DNA from: Hyphomicrobiales bacterium
Lineage (GTDB): Bacteria > Pseudomonadota > Alphaproteobacteria > Rhizobiales > Rhizobiaceae
Assembly (NCBI GenBank): GCA_900472675.1
Contig: UCJA01000009.1
Span: 482,551-546,550, forward strand
Direction: 5' to 3'
Length of the DNA stretch: 64,000 nucleotides
A program made the translations under genes and the position numbers. Below, one piece after another: positions 57,272-64,000 of the stretch (the first letter of the stretch is position 1; each line of letters begins with the position of its first letter). The notes under the pieces were generated by a model. That model was given only the letters and a program-made list of their open reading frames with translations. It had not been told where the DNA came from and ran no database searches.

Positions 57272-57453
57272 TCCGGTAAGTCTCCATCTCGTTGGGCATT
57301 GCTTCGCCGAGCGCACCATCACAGTCGTGCTCTCGGCGAGATTTCGGGCGAAAGACCATTTCTGGCACTATCCGGCCGTGGCGCTCTTCTGCGATTGAAA
57401 CCTGAGACGCTCGCAGGTGTCGTCCAGGCAAGGTGGGATCAGCACTTCACATA

Positions 57454-57486
57454 CGAAAAAAGGCGCCGGTTTGGCGCCTTTTTTAT
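57454..57486. terminator. Bidirectional intrinsic terminator
   Basis: AAAAAAGGCGCC pairs with GGCGCCTTTTTT around a short GGTTT loop, with A/T runs on both sides. It lies between the plus-strand GST gene and the minus-strand ParA gene. The 182 bp between the GST stop and this site hold no recognised gene. Confidence 0.88.
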
Positions 57487-57516
57487 GGGTTGGTGAGAGT
57501 GCAGCCTGCTGCCGGA

Positions 57517-58233
57517 TCAGGCGGCGTTGCGGCTGAACCCGAAGACCCGGGCCGTTCCCGTGCGGATGACCTTCATCGGCATCAGACGACGGGCCTCATC
57601 AGCAAAGGCACGGGCATTCTCACGGGCACGGTCAAGGTTGCTCACCTTCAAAGGGTCGAGCGTGTGCAGCGTACCGCCCGTCTCGAACAGCTCTTTGAAG
57701 GCATTGCGCTCGCCGATTGGCGTGTTCAGCACGTTGACGCCGCGGGCCGCCAGCAGTCCCTTGATGGCAACCATAGCCCTGGTGGTCACCATCGAAGTGA
57801 CCCGGGTCAGCACCACCGAATGTGGAATGGTGAGATTGGCCTTCTCCTTTAGGAAGGCCAGGAGATCGAGGATCTGTGCCGCACCCTTGGCATCCATGGC
57901 CGACCCCTGCACCGGGATCATCACATGGTCCGAAAGGCTGAGCGCCGTCGTCACCAACGCGTCGCGGGCTCCGGCAAGATCGATGATGAAGAAGTCGGTG
58001 CGCGGCGCGAGTTCGCGCAGATGACACTGCAGCGAGGCAACCGTGACCTCGGAGACCACGTCGATATTGCGCACGGGGCCAGACAGCTCCCGCCATTGGC
58101 TGATCCAGCGCTGCGGATCCGCATCGATCACCGTGACGCGCAGCCCCTGCTGGGCAAGTTCCGTGGCGAGCAGAAGCGCCGCCGTCGTTTTTCCGGCTCC
58201 ACCCTTGGCGTTGGCAAAAGAAATTACAGGCAT
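57517..58233 (-). CDS. Orphan ParA-family ATPase, VirC1-like
   Basis: A 238-residue P-loop ATPase of the ParA/MinD superfamily. The start at ATG 58231-58233 follows GGGGAC. The deviant Walker A motif is KGGAGKTT near residues 10-17, the switch I Asp lies in IDADPQRW, and Walker B in FFIIDLAG. Its length, RW motif after DADP, and late RERNAFKELFETGGTLHTL-like region (GERNAFKELF) follow the VirC1 pattern of Agrobacterium. No parB, parS-like repeat or plasmid genes are nearby. It may position a protein or DNA complex; the cargo is unknown. Confidence 0.85.
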   Translation of the reverse strand: MPVISFANAKGGAGKTTAALLLATELAQQGLRVTVIDADPQRWISQWRELSGPVRNIDVVSEVTVASLQCHLRELAPRTDFFIIDLAGARDALVTTALSLSDHVMIPVQGSAMDAKGAAQILDLLAFLKEKANLTIPHSVVLTRVTSMVTTRAMVAIKGLLAARGVNVLNTPIGERNAFKELFETGGTLHTLDPLKVSNLDRARENARAFADEARRLMPMKVIRTGTARVFGFSRNAA

Positions 58234-58385
58234 AACTGTCCCCGAAGGTGTTTGAGCGGCATCGCTCACGAGGACACCGGAAAGCATGGTGTCTTATCCG
58301 CATACTTGCCAGACGTGGTTAACGAAGCGTGAATTAAGGGTGCGCTAATATCACCCGGGAGTTTTGACGTTTGCCCCAACATACC

Positions 58386-58420
58386 GAAAACCCGGCGTTT
58401 CTAGGCGCCGGGCTTTCGTT
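58386..58420 (-). terminator. Intrinsic terminator after the alcohol dehydrogenase gene
   Basis: CCCGGCG (58391-58397) pairs with CGCCGGG (58406-58412), followed in the minus direction by TTTTC. It lies about 45 bp after the stop at 58465 and closes the amine operon. Confidence 0.75.
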
Positions 58421-58464
58421 AATACGTGACGTTTGCCAGTCCGCGGACCGAAAGAATTTCCGCG

Positions 58465-59610
58465 TCAGAAGCAGTCCAGGAACAGCGCCCGCGTATTTTC
58501 AAGCGTCATCGGCACTGGGTTACCACCACAGCTCGGATCCTCGATCGCCATCGCCGTCAGTTCGTCGATTCGGTCCGGCTTGATTCCCATGGCCGACAGG
58601 TTCTGGGGTACGCCCAGTTCGGCACGCAGCGACAGCACGTAATCGTAGAAGCCGTCGAAACCGCCGGCAATCCCGAGATAAGCAGCCGCACGGCCGATCT
58701 TCTCCTCGATCGCCGGACGGTTGAAGCGCAGCACCGGCGGCATAACCACCGCGTTCGTCATCCCGTGATGGGTGTTGTAGACGGCGCCGATCGGATGCGA
58801 CAGCGAGTGGATCGCCCCGAGCCCCTTCTGGAAGGCGACAGCACCCATGGCGGCTGCCGACATCATGTTGGTACGGGCCTCGAGATCTGTCCCGTCCTTG
58901 AACGCCCGCGGCAGGAATTCCTTGACGAGCCGCATGCCCTCAAGCGCGATGCCGCCCGACATCGGATGATAGAAGGGCGACGAATAGGCTTCAAGGCAAT
59001 GGGCGAAGGCGTCCATGCCGGTGCCGGCAGTAATCGCCTTCGGCATTCCCATGGTCAGTTCAGGGTCGCAGATGACGACGCCCGGCAGCAGCTTCGGATG
59101 GAAGATGATCTTCTTCACATGCGTCTGGGAATTGGTGAGCACCCCTGCCCGGCCCACTTCCGAGCCCGTGCCCGCGGTGGTCGGAACGGCAACGATGGGC
59201 GCGATTTTCGAGGCATCCGCGCGGGTCCACCAGTCGCCGATGTCTTCGAAGTCCCAGACTGGCCGGGTCTGTCCGGCCATGAAGGCGATCAGCTTGCCGA
59301 GGTCGAGGCCCGAGCCGCCGCCGAAGGCCACCACGCCGTCATGCCCGCCGTCGCGGTAGACCTTGACGCCGGCCTCGAGATTGGTCTCGTTCGGATTGGG
59401 ATCGACCTCGGAGAAAATAGACCGACCCAGCCCGGCCTCGTCGAGCACGTCCAGCGCGTGACCTGTGATGGCCATCGAGGCCAGTCCCCGGTCGGTGACC
59501 AGCAGCGGCTTCTTCAGGCCGAGCGTCTTGCAGGCATCCGCCAGTTCCTTGATCCGTCCGCGGCCGAGCTTGATGGCTGTGGGGTAGCTCCAGTTGGCGA
59601 CGATGTTCAT
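58465..59610 (-). CDS. Iron-containing (group III) alcohol dehydrogenase
   Basis: NAD(P)-linked dehydrogenase of 381 residues starting at ATG 59608-59610. The nucleotide motif GGGSGLDLGK (about residues 95-104) and the metal-site regions are clear: the His of AFAHCLEAY, and the two His of HSLSHPIGAVYNTHHG. PTTAGTGSEVGRA is a family signature. The start overlaps the aldehyde dehydrogenase stop by 4 bp, so both are coupled. It may oxidise an alcohol derived from the amine substrate of the operon, or reduce an aldehyde. Confidence 0.93.
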   Translation of the reverse strand: MNIVANWSYPTAIKLGRGRIKELADACKTLGLKKPLLVTDRGLASMAITGHALDVLDEAGLGRSIFSEVDPNPNETNLEAGVKVYRDGGHDGVVAFGGGSGLDLGKLIAFMAGQTRPVWDFEDIGDWWTRADASKIAPIVAVPTTAGTGSEVGRAGVLTNSQTHVKKIIFHPKLLPGVVICDPELTMGMPKAITAGTGMDAFAHCLEAYSSPFYHPMSGGIALEGMRLVKEFLPRAFKDGTDLEARTNMMSAAAMGAVAFQKGLGAIHSLSHPIGAVYNTHHGMTNAVVMPPVLRFNRPAIEEKIGRAAAYLGIAGGFDGFYDYVLSLRAELGVPQNLSAMGIKPDRIDELTAMAIEDPSCGGNPVPMTLENTRALFLDCF

Positions 59611-60992
59611 TGGGTGACCTTCTTCAGATGGTAGGATTTCGGGCGGGTCAGGTTGTGGAAGCCGAGCACAGACAGCGACCCGCCGCGTCCGGTCTGCTTG
59701 ACGCCGGTCCACACCAGCGCCGGGTCAAGATAGTCGCAGCGGTTCATGAACACCGTACCGGTCTCGATCTCGCGGCCGATGCGCCCGGCGCGTTCAGGAT
59801 CCTGCGTCCAGAGCGACGCCGTCAACCCGTACTTGCTGTCGTTCATCAGCAGGGTCGCTTCCTCGTCGCTCTTCACCTTCATGATGCCGACTGCCGGTCC
59901 GAAGGTTTCCTCGCGCATGAAGGTCATGGAGTGATCCACATTCACCAGCACCTGTGGCGCGATGTAGGCGCCGCCGTCGTCCGCCGGAAACAGCTTGGGG
60001 TCGACCAGCGCCTTGGCGCCATGCGCCACAGCATCGGCCACCTGGTCGCGCACCGTCTGGGCGAACCGCTTGTGGGCCATGGGCCCAAGCGTCGTTTCGG
60101 GATCGAGTGGATTGCCGAGCTTGTAGTTGGAAACCCAGGCAACCGACTTCTCCACGAAAGCGTCGTAGAGGCTTTCATGCACATAGATGCGCTCGATGCC
60201 GCAGCAGCACTGGCCGGAATTGAAAGTGGCCCCATCCATCAGCGTGTCGACGGCGGCGTCCAGATCGGCATCCTCCATCACATAGCCCGGGTCCTTGCCG
60301 CCGAGCTCCAACCCGATGCCGGTGAATGTGCCGGCCGCTGCCCGCTCGATGGCGCGCCCGCCTTCCACCGAACCGGTAAAGTTGATGAAGTTAAACAGGC
60401 CCTCGGCAATCAGCGCACCACTCGTCTCATGGTCGAGAAACAGGTTCTGGAACACATCGTCCGGAACGCCGGCTTCGACAAAGGCGCGCGCCATCCGCTC
60501 GCCCACCAGCAGTGTCTGCGCGGCATGCTTCAGCACCACCGTGTTGCCGGCCATCAGCGCCGGGGCGATCGTGTTGATGGCGGTCATATAGGGGTAGTTC
60601 CACGGCGCGATCACCAGCACGACGCCATGCGGCTCGCGCTCGATGCGCCGCTCGAAGCTGGCGCTGTCCTCGATGCGAAGGGACGCAAGCGCATCTGCCG
60701 CGATCGATGCCACATAGTTGGAGCGCTCGTTAAAGCCCTTGAACTCGCCGCCGTAGCGAACCGGACGACCCATCTGCCAGGCCAGTTCAGGCACCACCTC
60801 GTCGGTCATCTCGTTCAGCCGCGCGACGCCCTTGAGAACCAGCTGGACGCGGTCTTCCAAAGGCCGCCTGGCCCAGCTCTTTTGCGCCTTCCGCACCCGG
60901 CCGACGGCCTCGCGGGCAGCCTCCGCCGACATGGCCGGACGCTCGGCATAGACCGAACCGTCGACCGGCGAGATACATTGGATCATCGTCAT
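59607..60992 (-). CDS. Aldehyde dehydrogenase (NAD(P)+), gamma-glutamylaminoaldehyde type candidate
   Basis: A 461-residue ALDH. The catalytic Glu is in GLELGGKDPGYV near residue 232, and the catalytic Cys in FNSGQCCCGIER near 266, where three consecutive Cys are present. APWNYPYM, NFTGSVEGG and the late REETFGPAVGIM and YGLTASLW motifs are normal. Its place between a PuuA-like synthetase and an alcohol dehydrogenase suggests that it oxidises an aldehyde made during amine breakdown. The substrate is inferred from context only. Confidence 0.92.
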   Translation of the reverse strand: MTMIQCISPVDGSVYAERPAMSAEAAREAVGRVRKAQKSWARRPLEDRVQLVLKGVARLNEMTDEVVPELAWQMGRPVRYGGEFKGFNERSNYVASIAADALASLRIEDSASFERRIEREPHGVVLVIAPWNYPYMTAINTIAPALMAGNTVVLKHAAQTLLVGERMARAFVEAGVPDDVFQNLFLDHETSGALIAEGLFNFINFTGSVEGGRAIERAAAGTFTGIGLELGGKDPGYVMEDADLDAAVDTLMDGATFNSGQCCCGIERIYVHESLYDAFVEKSVAWVSNYKLGNPLDPETTLGPMAHKRFAQTVRDQVADAVAHGAKALVDPKLFPADDGGAYIAPQVLVNVDHSMTFMREETFGPAVGIMKVKSDEEATLLMNDSKYGLTASLWTQDPERAGRIGREIETGTVFMNRCDYLDPALVWTGVKQTGRGGSLSVLGFHNLTRPKSYHLKKVTQ

Positions 60993-61010
60993 TGAAGAGT
61001 ACTCCGGAGT

Positions 61011-61427
61011 TCAACAGGCAAGCGTGCGGACATGACCCGCCACGCCATAGGACAGAATTGCGCGATCGCGCGTGATGATCGTCAGGTCATGTTCTCGCGC
61101 GGTCGCGATCAGGATGCGGTCGATCGGGTCTTTATGGATTGGCTGCGGCAAAAAACAGGCTGCGACGAATATCGTAGATGTGACCGGATGCTCGGTGAAG
61201 CCTCCATCCTGTAAAAAGTCGATATACCATCGCTCGGCATCTCGGGTTTCACGAATGCGCCCCTTGGAAAGTAGCATTCCCAGCTCCCAGGCGGTGACAG
61301 CCGATATGAAAACGGGGACGTCCTCCGCCTTGCATTCAGCCAGTACCGTCAATGCTTCTGGCGCCAAAACTTCGTTTTGGGACATCCAGATGACGAAGCA
61401 TGTATCGAGTAGAAAGCCCCTACTCAT
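61011..61427 (-). CDS. PIN-domain protein, VapC-like toxin
   Basis: A 138-residue PIN nuclease. The acidic active-site residues are all visible: D8 in FLLDTCFVIW, E48 in TAWELGML, D103 in DPIDRILIA and D121 in ITRDRAI. Such proteins cleave tRNA or rRNA as toxins. The gene overlaps the upstream HTH gene by 8 bp, which fits a toxin-antitoxin pair. The partner is a full HTH protein rather than a short VapB, which is less usual. Confidence 0.88.
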   Translation of the reverse strand: MSRGFLLDTCFVIWMSQNEVLAPEALTVLAECKAEDVPVFISAVTAWELGMLLSKGRIRETRDAERWYIDFLQDGGFTEHPVTSTIFVAACFLPQPIHKDPIDRILIATAREHDLTIITRDRAILSYGVAGHVRTLAC

Positions 61428-61884
61428 TGTAAAGCTTTTCGCCCCATTCCTCGTCCCAATCCATGGGCGCCGTTAGATCGACACCGGGCATGACCGTGAT
61501 CGTTCCCGCCATGCATCCATAGGCCGGATGCAACTCGACGAGCGTCCCGTCTGCCGTTTCCATCCACCGCTTGCCATCCTTGTAGATGATATCGTCCTTC
61601 GTGAACATTTTCACGGGCGCGGCATCCGGTGCGGGGTCGTAGGCTTCCTGCTTCGACTCCTCAAAACCATAGACCTGGCCCCGACGATGGGCGGCGACGA
61701 GCTCGAGATTGATGCCGAGAAACGCAGCGACGTCGTCCTGCTCGTCAGCGCTCATCTTCCGCTCACCGTTCAACATCCGCGATACGGCACTCGGATCGAG
61801 CCCCATGAAACGCGCCATGTCCCGCAGCGATGAGCCCTTGTCGGCCAGCATTTGATAGAACCACGCACTGTCGATGGTTGCCAT
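61420..61884 (-). CDS. XRE-family HTH protein, candidate antitoxin of the PIN toxin
   Basis: The start at ATG 61882-61884 follows a clear GGAGG site and gives 154 residues. The Cro/C1-type HTH is at about 19-60 (SLRDMARFMGLDPSAVSRMLNG). The rest (65-154) is an unclassified domain with an acidic end (PMDWDEEWGEKLYNE), which could wrap the PIN active site. The stop overlaps the toxin start by 8 bp. A GCAACA/TGTTGC inverted repeat at 61935-61958 is a possible autoregulatory site. It may also sense a ligand. Confidence 0.8.
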   Translation of the reverse strand: MATIDSAWFYQMLADKGSSLRDMARFMGLDPSAVSRMLNGERKMSADEQDDVAAFLGINLELVAAHRRGQVYGFEESKQEAYDPAPDAAPVKMFTKDDIIYKDGKRWMETADGTLVELHPAYGCMAGTITVMPGVDLTAPMDWDEEWGEKLYNE

Positions 61885-61934
61885 GTCCACCTCCGGGGAT
61901 TTGCGACCACCCATCATAGCACGATGCGGTGAAA

Positions 61935-61958
61935 GCAACAATGAGAACCCGCTGTTGC
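61935..61958. promoter_or_regulatory. Inverted repeat upstream of the HTH-PIN pair
   Basis: GCAACA (61935-61940) pairs with TGTTGC (61953-61958) over a 12-base spacer, in the 81-bp gap between the glutamine-synthetase-family gene and the HTH start. It may be an operator; it could equally end the upstream mRNA. Confidence 0.3.
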
Positions 61959-61965
61959 GATTATC

Positions 61966-63336
61966 TCAAACTCTCTCGAATCCGCGCGCCACTTCCCAGT
62001 CTGTCACGCGGCGATCGTACTCCTCCTGCTCCCACTGTCCGGCGCGGACATAATGGTCGACCACGTCGTCCCCGAAGGCAGATCGCAGCAGCTCCGAGCG
62101 GTCCAGCTGTTCGGTCGCATGGCGCAGCGTCTTCGGGATCTCGCGGATGTTCTTGGCACCATAGGCGTCGCCCACGAAGGCAGGCTCCAGCGCCATCTTC
62201 TTTTCGATTCCGGCAATCCCGGCGGCGAGCAGTGCTGCCATTGCCAGATAGGGGTTGAGGTCCGAGCCGCCGACCCGGCATTCCACCCGGATACCCTTGG
62301 TGCCTTCCCCGCAGAGCCGGAAGCCCGCGGTCCGGTTGTCCTTCGACCACACGGCCTTGGTCGGCGCGAAAGTCCCCGCCACGAAACGCTTGTAGGAATT
62401 GATATAGGGCGCCAGGAAATAGGTGATGTCGCCGGCATGGGCGAGCTGCCCGGCCATGTAATGCGACATCAGCTCGGAGATGCCGAACTCGCTGTCCTTG
62501 TCGAAGAACAGCGACGTCTTGCCGTCCGCGCTCCACAGCGACTGATGGATATGCGAAGAGCTGCCGGCCGCGCGGTCGTTCCACTTGGCGAGGAAGGTAA
62601 TGGCCTTGCCCTTGCCCCAGGCAATTTCCTTGGCCGCATTCTTGATGATGACGTGCCGGTCAGCCATGGTCACCGCCTCAGCGTAGCGGACGTTGATCTC
62701 CTCCTGACCGGCCGAAGCCTCGCCCTTGGAATTCTCGACGGGAATGCCGGCGCCCTGAAGTCCGGTGCGCAACGCCCGCATCACCTCTTCTTCTTTGGTC
62801 GTCTGGAAGATGTGGTAATCCTCGTTGTAGGCGCTTGCGAGCTTGAGGTTCCGATAGCCGCCTTCGCGGGCGTTGTCGTAGGTCTGGTCGAACAGGAAGA
62901 ACTCCAGTTCGGTCGCCATGAAGGCCTTCATGCCCATCGCCTCGAGCCGCTTAACCTGCTTCTTGAGGATGGCGCGCGGCGAATGCGGTACCTCCGCATG
63001 GGTGTGGTGGTCGTAGACATCGCAGAGCACCAGCGCCGTACCTTCGAGCCAGGGCACCCTGCGCAGCGTCGAAAGGTCCGGCTTCATCGTGTAGTCGCCG
63101 TAACCCTGCTCCCAGCTGGTCGCCTTGTAGCCCGAGACCGTCTCCATCTCGATATCGGTCGCAAGCAGGTAGTTGCAGCTGTGGGTTTCCTCATAGGCGC
63201 TCTCGACGAAGAATTCGGCCTGGAAGCGCTTGCCCATCAACCGTCCCTGCATGTCTACAAGCGCGGCGATCACGGTATCGACCCGGCCGGCTGCAACATC
63301 GAGCTTCAGGTCGTCGAACGAATAGGTGACGGTCAT
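61966..63336 (-). CDS. Glutamine synthetase family, gamma-glutamylamine synthetase-like (PuuA/IpuC type)
   Basis: A 456-residue GS-fold ligase. The metal and ATP motifs are present: ELEFFLFD (about residue 145), GQEEINVRY, GSSSHIHQSLW, TKAVWSKDNRTAGFR, and VECRVGGSDLNPYLAMAA. The adenylylation Tyr loop of housekeeping GlnA is absent, and the length matches PuuA rather than GlnA (about 470 with regulatory loops). With the adjacent permease and ALDH/ADH genes, it most likely joins glutamate to an imported amine. The exact amine is unknown. Confidence 0.9.
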   Translation of the reverse strand: MTVTYSFDDLKLDVAAGRVDTVIAALVDMQGRLMGKRFQAEFFVESAYEETHSCNYLLATDIEMETVSGYKATSWEQGYGDYTMKPDLSTLRRVPWLEGTALVLCDVYDHHTHAEVPHSPRAILKKQVKRLEAMGMKAFMATELEFFLFDQTYDNAREGGYRNLKLASAYNEDYHIFQTTKEEEVMRALRTGLQGAGIPVENSKGEASAGQEEINVRYAEAVTMADRHVIIKNAAKEIAWGKGKAITFLAKWNDRAAGSSSHIHQSLWSADGKTSLFFDKDSEFGISELMSHYMAGQLAHAGDITYFLAPYINSYKRFVAGTFAPTKAVWSKDNRTAGFRLCGEGTKGIRVECRVGGSDLNPYLAMAALLAAGIAGIEKKMALEPAFVGDAYGAKNIREIPKTLRHATEQLDRSELLRSAFGDDVVDHYVRAGQWEQEEYDRRVTDWEVARGFERV

Positions 63337-63415
63337 GATGGGTCCATTTTAGGTCAGAAGGATCACGGTGAAGCTGCCGCAGTATCTGCGACAGCGCCAG
63401 CATCATCGGCTTTGC

Positions 63416-63449
63416 AGAAAAAGGGAAGCCGCCACGGCGCCTTCCCCCG
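63416..63449 (-). terminator. Intrinsic terminator between permease and gamma-glutamylamine synthetase genes
   Basis: On the minus strand GGGAAG and CTTCCC pair around an inner GC-rich stem, followed by TTTTTC. It lies within 125 bp after the permease stop. It may attenuate transcription into the synthetase gene. Confidence 0.6.
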
Positions 63450-63461
63450 GTAAGTTGGTGG

Positions 63462-64000
63462 TTATTCGCCAGGCACGGCAGACACCGCCCCGGTTTCCCC
63501 GACCGCCGCTTCGGCGGCCGCAATCTCGGACTTGCGCCTGGCGATCATGTCGCCGATCGGCGGGCCCTGGAAGCGATTTTTCTCGACCGCGAACCAGATC
63601 ACCACCGCCGCCACGATGAAGCCGACTGTGACGCCGAACACCTTGTCGTTCGGTGGCTGGATGGCGATGTAGATGATCAGCACCATGCCGAGCGTCGCCA
63701 GCACGCCGACGGTCTTGTAGACGCCGGCACCGAGGTCCCAGGGACCGGCAGCTGGCCACTTGCTTGTGCCATAGGCGAAGATGCCGAGCACGATCGGGAA
63801 CAGGAAGGACAGGAAGAGGAAGATCAGCGTCGCGTTGACGACGGTGACATAGAGGCTTGCCTCGCCGACCGAGATGAACAGGGCACCCCAGACGAACAGG
63901 CTTTCAAGCGCCGCACCGGTCCAGATGGCAGCGACCGGCGTGCGGAACTTCGGGCTGACGCTCGACAGGGCCTTGGAACCCCAGGGAATGCCGCCGTCGC
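63462..64000 (-). CDS. Amino acid/amine permease, APC family (C-terminal 179 residues; cut by window edge)
   Basis: The frame is open to the end of the window, so only the C-terminal part is present. It shows the APC-type loop IPWGSKALSSVSPKFRTPVAAIW at its start, then three to four hydrophobic helices (ESLFVWGALFISVG, VTVVNATLIFLFLSFLFPIVLG, TVGVLATLGMVLIIYIAI, VFGVTVGFIVAAVVIWF) and an acidic cytosolic tail. The position just before a PuuA-like gene suggests uptake of the amine substrate. Confidence 0.88.
   Translation of the reverse strand, partial: DGGIPWGSKALSSVSPKFRTPVAAIWTGAALESLFVWGALFISVGEASLYVTVVNATLIFLFLSFLFPIVLGIFAYGTSKWPAAGPWDLGAGVYKTVGVLATLGMVLIIYIAIQPPNDKVFGVTVGFIVAAVVIWFAVEKNRFQGPPIGDMIARRKSEIAAAEAAVGETGAVSAVPGE

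Overview
The window is chromosomal DNA of an alphaproteobacterium of the Rhizobiales, most likely Rhizobiaceae. The evidence is a GC-rich coding style, the complete rhizobial order of the division and cell-wall (dcw) cluster, a 600-residue FtsZ with a very long linker, a BtaA/BtaB betaine-lipid pair, a PPi-dependent phosphofructokinase, an ArsR-methyltransferase fusion next to metF, and a VirC1-like orphan ParA. These assignments come from reading the sequence; no database search was run.

Positions 1-26,000 (almost all minus strand) hold the dcw cluster. Read in the direction of transcription it runs mraZ, rsmH, ftsL, ftsI, murE, murF, mraY, murD, ftsW, murG, murC, murB, ddlB, ftsQ, ftsA, ftsZ, lpxC, bamD, recN, ligA (cut by the window edge). 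Most genes overlap by 1-13 bp or are separated by a few bases, so the block makes lipid II precursors and the divisome together, then outer-membrane (lpxC, bamD) and DNA-repair (recN, ligA) products. One plus-strand MHS-type transporter and one 48-residue membrane protein break the block between murB and ddlB. Upstream of mraZ there is a TATAAA element with a CtrA-like box at the -35 position, and then four TGGG repeats in exact 10-bp phase that look like MraZ operator repeats. The RNase P RNA gene follows.

Positions 26,900-42,200 hold an FAD oxidase, two lytic transglycosylases, an AmpD-type amidase with a DjlA-like co-chaperone, PPi-PFK, a LysE-like protein, a class-C beta-lactamase-like hydrolase, btaA-btaB (with a candidate Pho box), a GH25 lipoprotein, an MltB-type transglycosylase and an EamA permease. 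A 25-residue membrane microprotein is preceded by a DnaA box, a perfect CtrA box and a strong palindrome. metF and a probable SahR-like ArsR-methyltransferase regulator follow.

Positions 43,300-57,300 hold a chemoreceptor, EttA, an alpha/beta hydrolase, an EamA-CoA transferase-ThDP enzyme operon of unknown pathway, a 40-residue membrane protein, a Rid protein, a DUF442-type protein, a DUF4432 mutarotase-like protein, an L,D-transpeptidase, and a divergent HxlR/GST pair.

Positions 57,500-64,000 hold the VirC1-like ParA and then what looks like an amine-catabolic operon (permease, PuuA-like gamma-glutamylamine synthetase, aldehyde dehydrogenase, iron-type alcohol dehydrogenase). An HTH-PIN toxin-antitoxin pair sits inside that operon. 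No tRNA, 5S/16S/23S rRNA, insertion sequence, prophage or CRISPR array was recognised.
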